Under the pieces are notes generated by a model, which worked only from the letters and a program-made list of their open reading frames with translations, ran no database searches and was not told the DNA's origin. 32,336 nt of DNA from Gallionellaceae bacterium (GTDB taxonomy: Bacteria; Pseudomonadota; Gammaproteobacteria; Burkholderiales; Gallionellaceae): the NCBI GenBank assembly GCA_009773615.1, contig WSYA01000025.1, positions 1-32,336 on the forward strand, read 5' to 3'. Both the position numbers and the translations under genes were made by a program. This document shows positions 1-8,313 of this stretch, piece by piece (the stretch's first letter is position 1; each line of letters begins with the position of its first letter).

Positions 1-1
1 A

Positions 2-82
2 CCGCTCGATCAACTGCTTAAAAACATGGAGCCGCAAATGGATACGCCGCAAGACAATAACCAAATGAATCTATTCAATTAA
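2..82 (+). CDS. C-terminal end of an unidentified protein (5' truncated by window edge)
   Basis: An open frame enters from the left edge and ends at TAA 80-82, giving 26 residues that finish in NNQMNLFN. The family cannot be named from so little. The ending QMNLF fits the loose QLxLF pattern by which many DNA replication and repair proteins bind the beta sliding clamp, so a clamp-binding protein is possible, but this is inference from five residues. It converges with the SulP gene on the other strand, 31 bases away. Confidence 0.4.
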   Translation, partial: PLDQLLKNMEPQMDTPQDNNQMNLFN

Positions 83-113
83 ATGTACGGACACCAATGA
101 TTTCGCATATCTT

Positions 114-1859
114 TTATGGCGTTGGAGTGGGGGCGGTGATGATGGGTTGTTTGCCCAGCTGAACTTTCGGGCGCTGCTCAAAGGCTTCAACCGCTTTCTT
201 TACCGACACAAAAAATTGTTGGCTGCCCAATGCATCGGAAAGCCCCACCTTGGCGAGTTCTTCGCGGAAGGGGCGGGGGGCATCGGCGATCTTGATCTGA
301 ACGCCTTGCTCCAATAGTTCGCGGTGCAACTCGGCGAAACGTTGTGCGGCAGTTACGTCCATGTCGGTGATCGCTTGGGCGTCGATGATCAGCCATTCTA
401 GATTTGAACCTGCATTGTTCACGAGCTGGTGGATGCGCTCCACAATGTAGCGCGCATTGGCGAAGATCAGCGGCGCGTAGAGGCGGTACACGATCACGCC
501 GGGCACGTCTTCCGCCTCGTCGTCCTCAAGGCAGTCGTGAAATTTTCCATCTTTGATGAGACGCCGCAGCACAGCGTCGCGCGGGCGCGAGATGTCTACC
601 AGCACGGCGATTAGCGACAGCAGGAGTCCGGCGATGATTCCCGTCACCACGCCGGCGATCAGTATCGCCAGCATCACGCCGATGGCGATGGCGAACTCGT
701 TGCGATCTATTTTGTACAATTTTTGCAACGATGCCATTTCCAGCATGCTCACCGCCGTCACGATGAGTATCGCGCCCAGCGCCACCTTGGGCAGCATGGC
801 GATCAGCCCGGTTAAAAACAGAAGGAACAGAAACAGTCCGCCCGCCACCACCACCTGTGCCATCTGCGAATGGCCTCCGGCTGCGTCCACTATCGAAGTG
901 CGCGACTGGCTGGCGGATACCGGAAAGCCTTGCCACATCGAGGCCAGAATATTGGCCGAGCCGAGAGCGACCAGTTCCTGGTGCGGGTTCACCTGATAGC
1001 CGTGTTTTTCGGCAAAGGTTTGTGCCAACAAAATGCCGTCGGAAAAAGTCAGGAAAGCAATCGCCACCGCCGCCGGAGCCAGTGCGGCGATGTCCGACCA
1101 CAGCGGCACGGGAATCGACAGATCGGGCATGCCCGTCGGCACCTCGCCCACCAGTGCGATGCCGTACTGGTTCAGGTCGAAAAAATAGACCCCGACGATC
1201 GCCACCCCCGATGCCGCAAGTGCGCCGGGTACGCGAGGCAACCAGCGCGCAAGGCCGACCAGCAACAAGATCAGTAGCACACCGAAAATAAACGTGGGCA
1301 AATGCATATTCGGCAACTCGTTAATAATGGTCGACAGCACGGGGAAAAATTCTTCGCCGTGAGTTTTGATGGCAAACATCTTGCCCAATTGCGTGGAAAT
1401 CAGCACCAACGATGCGCCGTTCAGATAGCCGATCAACACGGGGCGCGAAAGCAATTCTGCGATGACGCCGAGGCGCATGCGCGCCCCGATCAACAGCACC
1501 ACACCGGCAAACAGACTCAGCTCTGCCGCCAGAAAAGCCATGCGTGCCGGATCGTTAAGAGCCAGCGGCAGGATGGCCGAGCCCGCCAGCAAGCCGATGG
1601 CCGCATCCGGCCCCGCGATGACATGGCGTGAGCTGGCAAACAGCGCATAGCCGATGGAGGCGGCGAGGGCGGCATACAGTCCGGAAATGGGCGGCAGATG
1701 CACCAGCTCGGCATATGCGATGACCGCAGGGATCATCACGATGCAGGCGGAAAGTCCCGCGATCACATCGTTGCGAATCCAGCGCCGGTGATAATTGCGC
1801 AGGGTGTCGAGCAACGGCAGAAAAGATTTGGCGGGTTTTTGGTGAACAACAGTTTTCAT
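114..1859 (-). CDS. SulP family anion transporter with C-terminal STAS domain
   Basis: The predicted 581-residue inner-membrane protein has the SulP layout. Roughly residues 20-430 form a multi-helix membrane domain, including the early stretch AGLSACIVMIPAVIAYAEL typical of the family. A cytoplasmic STAS domain follows at roughly 455-555. SulP proteins carry sulfate, bicarbonate or other anions by symport or exchange, and the substrate cannot be read from the sequence. I chose the ATG at 1859; an in-frame TTG at 1895 would add 12 residues but has no ribosome-binding site and adds no conserved sequence. The gene sits alone at the end of a minus-strand run and converges with the partial gene at the left edge. 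No carbonic anhydrase gene is adjacent, so a carbon-uptake role is not supported by context. Confidence 0.9.
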   Translation of the reverse strand: MKTVVHQKPAKSFLPLLDTLRNYHRRWIRNDVIAGLSACIVMIPAVIAYAELVHLPPISGLYAALAASIGYALFASSRHVIAGPDAAIGLLAGSAILPLALNDPARMAFLAAELSLFAGVVLLIGARMRLGVIAELLSRPVLIGYLNGASLVLISTQLGKMFAIKTHGEEFFPVLSTIINELPNMHLPTFIFGVLLILLLVGLARWLPRVPGALAASGVAIVGVYFFDLNQYGIALVGEVPTGMPDLSIPVPLWSDIAALAPAAVAIAFLTFSDGILLAQTFAEKHGYQVNPHQELVALGSANILASMWQGFPVSASQSRTSIVDAAGGHSQMAQVVVAGGLFLFLLFLTGLIAMLPKVALGAILIVTAVSMLEMASLQKLYKIDRNEFAIAIGVMLAILIAGVVTGIIAGLLLSLIAVLVDISRPRDAVLRRLIKDGKFHDCLEDDEAEDVPGVIVYRLYAPLIFANARYIVERIHQLVNNAGSNLEWLIIDAQAITDMDVTAAQRFAELHRELLEQGVQIKIADAPRPFREELAKVGLSDALGSQQFFVSVKKAVEAFEQRPKVQLGKQPIITAPTPTP

Positions 1860-1928
1860 GGAATTCACTCGGTCGGGATGACACAGGAGCCTCAAGCGAG
1901 GGACTCGAATGTTTGCAATATTAAACCT

Positions 1929-1990
1929 AAAAAAATCGAAGTTGAGGGTTTGTGTAGGAACGGGGCATTTGGGAAATGCGTTGCACCCTC
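1929..1990 (-). terminator. Possible terminator after the lplT/CNNM/lipoprotein operon
   Basis: Read on the minus strand just after the lipoprotein stop, GAGGGT at 1985-1990 can pair with ACCCTC at 1944-1949. This encloses a perfect small hairpin, GCATTT-ccc-AAATGC, at 1965-1979. A run of seven T (minus strand) lies at about 1929-1935. The T run is separated from the outer stem by several bases, so this is a moderate rather than textbook intrinsic terminator. Confidence 0.4.
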
Positions 1991-2183
1991 ACTGCGTCTG
2001 TTTTTCAATCGCCTTGCGTTGCTCTTCATCCTGTTGTTGCTGCGCGGAGTTGACTGTTTTGGCTTTGTCGAGCGTATCGCGTTGTTCCTCGAACAGCTTG
2101 GGCGGCGGCGCTTTTGCATCGTTGCCCGGGCTGCATGCGCCTAGCAGCAGAAGTGCGCAGAAGGCGGCGGTGCGGTAGGTCAT
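1989..2183 (-). CDS. Small predicted lipoprotein, 64 residues
   Basis: The sequence begins MTYRTAAFCALLLLGAC, a short charged start, a hydrophobic stretch and the lipobox LLGAC, so Cys17 is the likely lipidated residue and the mature peptide is about 48 residues. The mature part is rich in Lys, Glu and Gln and probably helical (EEQRDTLDKAKTVNSAQQQQ). ATG 2183 has a good ribosome-binding site, GAGGA, on the minus strand. It lies 10 bases after the CNNM gene stop and is probably co-transcribed with it. Similar tiny Gln/Lys-rich lipoproteins occur widely in betaproteobacteria without known function. I do not recognise a specific family. Confidence 0.75.
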   Translation of the reverse strand: MTYRTAAFCALLLLGACSPGNDAKAPPPKLFEEQRDTLDKAKTVNSAQQQQDEEQRKAIEKQTQ

Positions 2184-2193
2184 GGCGTGTTCC

Positions 2194-3495
2194 TCAGTCG
2201 TTGGGGATGGGATGGATGTGCGGGCGGGCGAACACCTCATCGACGCGGTTCTTATCCATGTCCACCACCTCGAAACGCCAGTCGCCCCAGTCGAAGGTCT
2301 CGGCTTTTTTCGGGATGCGCCCCACTGTGGTGATGACGAAACCGCCGACGGTGTGATAGTTGCCGAGGTCTTCTTCGGGCAGCGTGGCAAGGCCGAGTTT
2401 TTCTTTCATCTCGTCGATGGGCAGCAGGCCGTCCAGCAGCCAAGAGCCATCTTCGCGCTGCACGGCTAGCGGCAACTCGTCCACCGATTTGGGCACATCG
2501 CCGACCACGGCGGCGAGCAGGTCGCTCATCGTGACCAGGCCTTCGACTTGCCCGAATTCGTTTACCACCAAGGCCAGATGTGTCTTCTGACGGCGGAAAA
2601 ACTCCAGCACGCCCATCAGCGATTGGGTGTTGGGAATGAAGTGGATGGCGTGGGTGGGCAGCTTGCCCATGTCGAGCGGCTCCCCCGCCATTAGGCGTTG
2701 CAGAAGTTCGCGGCTTTCGACATAACCCATTACCTGCGTTAAACCGCCCTTGCACACGAGGAAGCGCGAAACGCTCTGCGTCTGAATTTTTTTCAAATTG
2801 GCCTGGCTGGGCTCTTGTAGGTCGAGGTAGATGATATCGTTGGCGGGTGTCATGATGCCCGCCACTTTGCGGTCGTCGAGGCGGAACACGTTGCCGAGCA
2901 ATTCGCCCGCCGTTTCGTCCAGGCCGCCGTCGCGGCGTCCGGCGCTGATCATGGCGCGTATCTCATCCGAGGCGACGCGCGCTTCGCTTTCCTTGAACGG
3001 AAAAAAGGACAATAGTTTTTCGCTCGCCAGTGACAGCGCCCAGATGAACGGCTGCGTGAGCTTGGTGAACGTGGCCATAAAAGGTGCGAGCAGCGCGGCG
3101 ATGGTTTCGGGGCGCGCCAGCGCGATGCGTTTGGGGATGATTTCGCCGACCACGATGGTGGCGAAAGTGATGCTGCCGATCACAAGCATCAAAGCTAGCG
3201 GGTATTTGGCGAAGGCGAGCCAGAGAATATTGGTTTCGATAAAAGACTCGATGCGCGGCACCCACATGGCCTCGCCGAATACGCCGAGCAATGTGGCTAA
3301 TGCGGTAAGGCCGGTCTGCGTGGCGGCGAGCAGGCGCGATGGTTGTTCGCGCAGTGCGGCGGCGATACGCGCGCCATCGTTACCGTTTGCCGCCATCTGT
3401 TGCAGCAGCGCAGGGCGGCTTGCGCCGATGCTCATCTCAGACATGGCGAAGAAACCGCTGAGCAAGATTAAAAAAACGAGAATTCCGATTTCCAT
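2194..3495 (-). CDS. CNNM/CBS/CorC_HlyC-domain membrane protein (hemolysin family, PaeA/YfjD-like)
   Basis: The 433-residue protein starts with a DUF21/CNNM membrane domain of several helices over residues 1-180, including GFFAMSEMSIGASRPALLQQ. A pair of CBS domains follows at about 205-335 (IMTPANDIIYLD; LALVVNEFGQVEGLVT). The CorC_HlyC domain is at about 345-425 (DGLLPIDEMKEKLGL; YHTVGGFVITTVGRIPKKAE). Relatives act in magnesium/cobalt or polyamine efflux, and the CBS pair probably binds adenine nucleotides. The 'hemolysin' label is historical. ATG 3495 has a strong AAAGGAG site. It lies 22 bases after lplT on the same strand. Full length, with no obvious defects. Confidence 0.88.
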   Translation of the reverse strand: MEIGILVFLILLSGFFAMSEMSIGASRPALLQQMAANGNDGARIAAALREQPSRLLAATQTGLTALATLLGVFGEAMWVPRIESFIETNILWLAFAKYPLALMLVIGSITFATIVVGEIIPKRIALARPETIAALLAPFMATFTKLTQPFIWALSLASEKLLSFFPFKESEARVASDEIRAMISAGRRDGGLDETAGELLGNVFRLDDRKVAGIMTPANDIIYLDLQEPSQANLKKIQTQSVSRFLVCKGGLTQVMGYVESRELLQRLMAGEPLDMGKLPTHAIHFIPNTQSLMGVLEFFRRQKTHLALVVNEFGQVEGLVTMSDLLAAVVGDVPKSVDELPLAVQREDGSWLLDGLLPIDEMKEKLGLATLPEEDLGNYHTVGGFVITTVGRIPKKAETFDWGDWRFEVVDMDKNRVDEVFARPHIHPIPND

Positions 3496-3517
3496 TTTGC
3501 GCTCCTTTGGAGGGAGA

Positions 3518-4744
3518 TTAAATCTTCCCGCTATCCTGATCGTGACCGTGTTTTTTATACAGCAGGGTCATGATACCCGCCATCAGCAGGCCGAATACTA
3601 TGGTGATGGTATAGATGGAAAAACCGAGTTTTCCTAGCAACGCGTACAGCCCCAGCATGAGAAAGATGCTGATGTTCTCGTTGAAATTCTGCACTGCAAT
3701 AGAGCTGCCCGCGCCCATCAGCAAGTGTCCGCGATGTTGCAGCAGCGCGTTCATCGGTACCACGAAGAAGCCGCCCATCGCACCGATGCCGATCAGCAGC
3801 AGGGTTGCCAGCAGCGGGCTGGTGACCAGTGGCATCGCCAATACCAGCAAGCCCATGCCGATGCCAACCGGCAGCACCTTTACCGCGTGTTCCAATTTGA
3901 CGAAACGCGCCGCCAGAATCGAGCCGATGGCGATGCCGACGGCTACCCACGCGGTGAGCTTGGCGGCGCTGCTCATGTCGTAATTCAGCGCGATCGCCGC
4001 CCAGGTCAGCACCAGCAGGCGCAAGGTCGCGCCCGCGCCCCAGAATAAAGTGGTGACGGCGAGCGATACCTGGCCCAGAGGGTCTTTCCATAGCAGCTTG
4101 AAGCAGTGCGCGAATTCTTTGACCAGAAACACCGGGTCGCGGCTTAACGGCTTGTGGTCGATAGGCAGGCGCGGAATGTAAAGGTTGAAAGTCGCTGCCA
4201 CGGAATAAAGCAGGAGCACGATGCCAATGGCAAGATCGGGTGGGTTGTGGATGAACGGCACGCTCACATGCTGCAATATTGCGCCGGATACATTCGGGCT
4301 GAGCAGTACGCCGCCGACCACCGCGCCGAGAATGATGGCCAAGACCGTCAGGCCTTCCATCCAGCTGTTCGCCAGCACCAGTTTTTCCGGCGGCAGATAT
4401 TCGGTCAGGATGCCGTATTTGGCGGGCGAATAAGCCGCAGCGCCAAAGCCCGCAAGGGCATAGGCCAGCAGGGGATTGACGCCCATCAGCATGGCGGCGC
4501 AGCCGGTCATTTTGATCGCGTTGCTGATAAACATCACGCGTCCCTTGGGCAGCGAGTCGGCAAAAGCGCCCACGAACGGCGCGAGAATGATGAACGAAAT
4601 GATAAAGGATTGTTGCAGGATCGGCGTATGCCAATCCGGTGCGCTCATCAATTTCAGCAGGGCGATAGCGGCGAAAAGCAGGGCATTGTCAGCGAGCGCG
4701 GAAAAGAACTGTGCTGCGAGTATGGTGTAAAAGCCGCGTTTCAT
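3518..4744 (-). CDS. lplT: Lysophospholipid transporter LplT (MFS)
   Basis: The 408-residue protein has the 12-helix layout of the major facilitator superfamily. The LplT signature regions are visible: FFSALADNALLFAAIALL near the N-terminus, and FGAAAYSPAKYGILTEYLPP with ANSWMEGLTVLAIILGAVVG at about 100-150. LplT flips lysophospholipids, mainly lysophosphatidylethanolamine, across the inner membrane for reacylation. In enterobacteria it is paired with the acyltransferase Aas, but no acyltransferase lies next to it here. It appears to lead a minus-strand operon with the CNNM protein and the small lipoprotein, and it is divergent from alr over a 97-base gap. The ribosome-binding site before ATG 4744 is weak. 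Confidence 0.88.
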   Translation of the reverse strand: MKRGFYTILAAQFFSALADNALLFAAIALLKLMSAPDWHTPILQQSFIISFIILAPFVGAFADSLPKGRVMFISNAIKMTGCAAMLMGVNPLLAYALAGFGAAAYSPAKYGILTEYLPPEKLVLANSWMEGLTVLAIILGAVVGGVLLSPNVSGAILQHVSVPFIHNPPDLAIGIVLLLYSVAATFNLYIPRLPIDHKPLSRDPVFLVKEFAHCFKLLWKDPLGQVSLAVTTLFWGAGATLRLLVLTWAAIALNYDMSSAAKLTAWVAVGIAIGSILAARFVKLEHAVKVLPVGIGMGLLVLAMPLVTSPLLATLLLIGIGAMGGFFVVPMNALLQHRGHLLMGAGSSIAVQNFNENISIFLMLGLYALLGKLGFSIYTITIVFGLLMAGIMTLLYKKHGHDQDSGKI

Positions 4745-4841
4745 TTAGAGGAAGCTGTTTTCTGGAGGCCGTTTTATAACATGAAAAGGTGGGGGCTGCT
4801 ATCATTCGCCCAACTTTTATCCAGTCTGTAAGGCCGTATTC

Positions 4842-5903
4842 ATGCCGCGTCCCATTCAAGCCCACATCGATTTATCCGCGCTGAAAAACAATCTGCGCGC
4901 CGCGCGTCGCCACACCTCCAGCCGCATCATGGCCGTCATCAAAGCCAATGCCTACGGGCACGGACTGCCGCGCATCGCCAAGGCATTGGAAGAAGCCGAA
5001 GGTATCGCGCTGCTGGATATACAGGACGCCATTCAACTGCGCGACGCGGGCAACCGCCAAACCATCCTGCTGCTGGAAGGATTTTTTGCACCCGAGGATA
5101 TGCCCCTCATCGCCGAGTACGACCTCGCCACCGTCATCCACTGCACGCAGCAACTCGACTGGCTCGATGCTTATCCGCGCCGCAACGCCTTGCACGTGTG
5201 GCTCAAGATCAACAGCGGCATGAACCGTTTGGGTTTCATCCCGCAAGAAATACCCGCCGTGATGGAACGCCTCAAGTCGCACCGCGCTGTGCGCGAAGTT
5301 ACCCTGATGACGCATTTCTCCCATGCCGATGAAGCCGCAGGCGTTGCCGCTCAACTCGAAAAATTCAGCGGCATCACCGCCGCCTATCGCGTACCGCGCT
5401 CGATGGCCAACTCCGCCGCGCTGCTGCGCTACCCCGCCACGCACGGCGAATGGGTGCGTCCCGGCATCATGCTCTACGGCGCATCGCCGTTCGCCGACGT
5501 GAGCGCGCAACAACTCGGCCTGCAACCCGTGATGACGCTCACTAGCGAGATCATCTCCGTGCGCGAAATACGCTCCGGCGAATACATCGGCTACGCCGGA
5601 CTGTTCCGCGCCGACCGCAGCATGCGCATCGGCACCGTCGCCTGCGGCTACGCCGACGGCTATCCCCGCCAGGCGCCGACAGGCACACCCGTCCTCGTCA
5701 ACGGCCAGCGCACGCAAACACTAGGGCGCGTTTCGATGGATATGATCGGAGTGGATTTGAGCGATGTAAAAGATGCACGAGTCGGCAGCCGCGTCACGCT
5801 GTGGGGCGAAGGCATGCCCGTGGAAGAAGTGGCGCACGCCGCCGGAACCATCAGCTACGAATTGCTGTGTGCGCTGACGGCGCGGGTGCCGGTGAGGTAT
5901 TGA
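4842..5903 (+). CDS. alr: Alanine racemase
   Basis: This PLP enzyme interconverts L- and D-alanine and supplies D-alanine for peptidoglycan in the cytoplasm. The 353-residue length is normal. The cofactor-binding motif is clear near the N-terminus (AVIKANAYGHG), with Lys34 as the Schiff-base lysine. Other family landmarks are LKINSGMNRLGF, MTHFSHADE, VRPGIMLYGASPF and GTVACGYADGYPR. The second catalytic residue is probably the Tyr of IGYAGLF. A TAAGG ribosome-binding site precedes the ATG. The gene is divergent from lplT. In many betaproteobacteria radA follows alr, but here alr is followed by a 440-base gap with no clear gene. Confidence 0.95.
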   Translation: MPRPIQAHIDLSALKNNLRAARRHTSSRIMAVIKANAYGHGLPRIAKALEEAEGIALLDIQDAIQLRDAGNRQTILLLEGFFAPEDMPLIAEYDLATVIHCTQQLDWLDAYPRRNALHVWLKINSGMNRLGFIPQEIPAVMERLKSHRAVREVTLMTHFSHADEAAGVAAQLEKFSGITAAYRVPRSMANSAALLRYPATHGEWVRPGIMLYGASPFADVSAQQLGLQPVMTLTSEIISVREIRSGEYIGYAGLFRADRSMRIGTVACGYADGYPRQAPTGTPVLVNGQRTQTLGRVSMDMIGVDLSDVKDARVGSRVTLWGEGMPVEEVAHAAGTISYELLCALTARVPVRY

Positions 5904-6036
5904 GTTGCGTCGGCAGATATCGATAAAACTTGGCGCTGAGCAGAGTCAAGTTGGCTAATTTTCCTTTAGGGCTTCTCAAGTACTCCCCTCTAAATCCGCC
6001 ATTCAACAAATTGCATGCATCGCCCTCGTCATCAAA

Positions 6037-6168
6037 TTACCAAAGAGCAGAAGCTAGCAACTTTGCCCGCTTCGCTTCAACAAGCGTGCCTAATTCATTG
6101 ACAGAACCTAGCAGTTCTTTATGTTCGTTGGCGATTGAATACTTGAGATTATTAGGTTGTAGTTGTTC
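6037..6168 (-). pseudogene. Possible 3' remnant of an unknown gene
   Basis: The minus-strand frame from 6168 to the TAA at 6039-6037 reads 43 residues, beginning EQLQPNNLKY and ending KLLASALW. It is preceded in frame by TAG and has no ATG or GTG start. The amphipathic, Glu/Lys/Leu-rich composition resembles a real helical protein end more than random sequence. The gene of origin is unknown, and chance opening of a short frame is a fair alternative. Confidence 0.2.
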
Positions 6169-6274
6169 CTATAAATTTGTTGCCTGAAAACTGCCGCTGA
6201 CAAAAAAATAATTGCAATTCTTCGAAGCAGGCTTCCATTGGTGAGCAGCGCTGGGGCTGTGTTAGTTGAGCCAA

Positions 6275-6302
6275 CTTTGGGCGCAATTCAACATGTTATG
6301 AT
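6275..6302 (+). promoter_or_regulatory. Candidate sigma70 promoter for murJ
   Basis: TATGAT at 6297-6302 is one mismatch from the consensus -10 and lies 42 bases before the murJ ATG. A poor -35 match (CTTTGG, 6275-6280) is 16 bases upstream. Only the -10 is persuasive. Confidence 0.35.
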
Positions 6303-6343
6303 TCGCCGCGAAAATATATCGATCGCTTAACTTAATATTTCAC

Positions 6344-7882
6344 ATGAATCTTCTTAAAGCCCTTGCCGCCATCAGCAGCCTGACCTTGGTTTCCCGCATT
6401 TTGGCGTTTGTGCGCGACATATTGATCGCGCGGGTGTTCGGTGCGGGCATGGCGACCGACGCTTTTTTCGTCGCCTTCAAGTTGCCAAATTTGTTGCGCC
6501 GCATGTTCGCCGAGGGCGCGTTTTCGCAAGCCTTTGTGCCGATTTTCGGTGAATATAAGAACCGTCGCGGGCACGATGAAACCAAGCTGCTGGTAGATCA
6601 TGTGACGACGCTGCTGGCGATCATCCTGTTCATCGTCACGCTCATCGGTATTATCGCCGCGCCGATTCTGGTGTACATCAGCGCCCCCGGCTTCGTGAAA
6701 GATGCAGACAAGTTCGCGCTCACCGTGCAACTGCTGCGCATCACCTCGCCGTATATTTTCTTCATCTCTCTGGTCGCGGTGGCGGCGGGCATTCTCAACA
6801 CTTACAACAAATTCTGGGTTCCGGCTTTCGCGCCTATCCTGCTCAACATCTGTTTTATCGGCGGTGCGCTGTTTCTCGCACCCTATTGCGATCCGCCCAT
6901 CATGGCGCTGGGTTGGGCGGTGTTTTTGGCCGGTATCGTGCAGCTTGCTTTTCAAGTACCATTTTTGAAACAGATCGGCATGTTGCCGACTTGGCGCTTC
7001 AATCTCCACGATGCCGGGGTGTGGCGCGTCATCAAGCAGATGGGGCCGGCGATATTCGGGGTGTCCATCGCGCAGATCAGCCTCATCATCAACACCATCT
7101 TCGCTTCTTTCCTCGTGGCGGGCAGCGTGTCGTGGCTGTATTACGCGGACAGGCTGATGGAGTTCCCCTCGGGCGTATTGGGCGCGGCCATTGCCTCCAT
7201 CCTGCTGCCCTCGCTGTCCAAACATCATGCCGATAGCAACACGGTGGAGTATTCCAAGCTGCTGGACTGGGGTTTGCGTCTGACCTTTATGTTGACCCTG
7301 CCCGCCGCGCTGGCGCTGGGCATGATTGCGGTGCCGCTGCTGGCGACTTTCTTCCAGCACGGTGCGTTTTCCGCAAACGATGTGTTGATGACGCGCGGTG
7401 CATTGGTCGGCTACAGCGTCGGGCTGATCGGTATGCTCTCGGTGAAAGTATTGGCGCCGGGTTTCTATGCGCGCCAAGACATCAAGACGCCGGTTAAGAT
7501 CGGCATTATTACTTTGCTGTTCACGCAGGTGATGAACCTGCTATTCATCGGCTGGATACAACATGCAGGACTCGCTCTGGCGATAGGTCTTGGTTCTTGT
7601 TTTAATTCCGGCACACTGTTTTATTTGCTGCGCAAACGCGGCATTTACACCCCAGAACCCGGCTGGGGCAAATTCCTCGCCAAGCTCGGCTCGGCGCTGC
7701 TGGCGCTGGGGTTGGTGCTGTGGTTCGGTATGGGCAGCGAGCAACACTGGCTTACCACACACGGCTGGTCGCGCATCATCCATCTCACTTGGCTGGTGGT
7801 GGCGGGCGTGGTGGCGTATTTTGCCGTGCTGTGGGCGCTGGGATTTCGCTTGAAAGACTTTTCCAAGCGCGGCGCGAATTGA
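6344..7882 (+). CDS. murJ: Lipid II flippase MurJ
   Basis: The 512-residue, 14-helix membrane protein of the MOP superfamily moves lipid II across the inner membrane for peptidoglycan synthesis. The N-terminal half carries family landmarks: [22 protein letters not shown], then [26 protein letters not shown]. Further on come [22 protein letters not shown] and [20 protein letters not shown]. The first ATG gives exactly the usual N-terminus, although no strong ribosome-binding site precedes it. It is followed 17 bases later by a thioredoxin-like gene, probably in the same transcript. Confidence 0.95.
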   Translation: MNLLKALAAISSLTLVSRILAFVRDILIARVFGAGMATDAFFVAFKLPNLLRRMFAEGAFSQAFVPIFGEYKNRRGHDETKLLVDHVTTLLAIILFIVTLIGIIAAPILVYISAPGFVKDADKFALTVQLLRITSPYIFFISLVAVAAGILNTYNKFWVPAFAPILLNICFIGGALFLAPYCDPPIMALGWAVFLAGIVQLAFQVPFLKQIGMLPTWRFNLHDAGVWRVIKQMGPAIFGVSIAQISLIINTIFASFLVAGSVSWLYYADRLMEFPSGVLGAAIASILLPSLSKHHADSNTVEYSKLLDWGLRLTFMLTLPAALALGMIAVPLLATFFQHGAFSANDVLMTRGALVGYSVGLIGMLSVKVLAPGFYARQDIKTPVKIGIITLLFTQVMNLLFIGWIQHAGLALAIGLGSCFNSGTLFYLLRKRGIYTPEPGWGKFLAKLGSALLALGLVLWFGMGSEQHWLTTHGWSRIIHLTWLVVAGVVAYFAVLWALGFRLKDFSKRGAN

Positions 7883-7899
7883 TTTGTTGAGGTGAAATA

Positions 7900-8262
7900 A
7901 TGAGCGATTATTCTTACAACGTTGAAGAAGCAAATTTCGAGGAACTGGTGGTGGCGCGTTCGAATGACGTCCCGGTATTGATGGACATCAGCGCGGAATG
8001 GTGCGCACCGTGCAAGGTGCTGGCGCCGCTGCTGCACAAGATGGTGTTCGCTTATGATGGCAAATTTTTGTTGGGTATCGTCGATGCCGACGAGAACATG
8101 AGAATCGCCGGACGCCATAAGGTGCGGGGCTTTCCGACGGTGGTCGCCTACAGCCACGGGGTGGAGATCGACCGTTTTCACAGCGCGCAGACGGAAGGTT
8201 TTCTGCGTGACTTCATTGATCGTGTGATCGAGCGCCACCGCGCTGGCGTCAAGGCCGAGTGA
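7900..8262 (+). CDS. Thioredoxin-domain protein with CAPC active site
   Basis: This 120-residue single-domain protein has the thioredoxin fold. There is a beta strand (VPVLMDISAEWCAPCK), active-site cysteines Cys35 and Cys38, and a cis-proline loop (VRGFPTVVAY). No signal peptide is visible, so it is cytoplasmic. The active site is WCAPC rather than the canonical WCGPC of TrxA, a change expected to shift redox potential or partner choice. It is more likely a secondary thioredoxin than the housekeeping one. GAGGTG before ATG 7900 is a good ribosome-binding site. Tight spacing after murJ and a 51-base gap to zapE suggest one transcription unit. Confidence 0.88.
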   Translation: MSDYSYNVEEANFEELVVARSNDVPVLMDISAEWCAPCKVLAPLLHKMVFAYDGKFLLGIVDADENMRIAGRHKVRGFPTVVAYSHGVEIDRFHSAQTEGFLRDFIDRVIERHRAGVKAE

Positions 8263-8313
8263 GCTAAAAGGCGCGCGCACCTTAAAGCAGCGTGCGCTTC
8301 GCCAAAGCACTTC

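Larger units (their letters stand above)
5904..6343. other. 440-base gap with possible gene relic
   Basis: This AT-richer gap between alr and murJ holds no convincing gene. A + strand open frame at 5930-6187 has low-complexity Ser/Pro-rich translation and no homology I recognise. On the minus strand, 6168 down to 6037 is open for 43 codons with a protein-like translation (SIANEHKELLGSVNELG, then VEAKRAKLLASALW) but has no usable start, so it may be the tail of a decayed gene. The last ~70 bases carry the probable murJ promoter. Confidence 0.4.

Noticed and set aside
6332..7477. 381-codon minus-strand open frame opposite murJ
   Set aside because: Shadow frame with low-complexity charged translation. 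murJ on the + strand is full length with clear family motifs.
8275..8297. GCGCAC/GTGCGC hairpin between the thioredoxin-like gene and zapE as a terminator
   Set aside because: The stem is six pairs with an 11-base loop and no T run.
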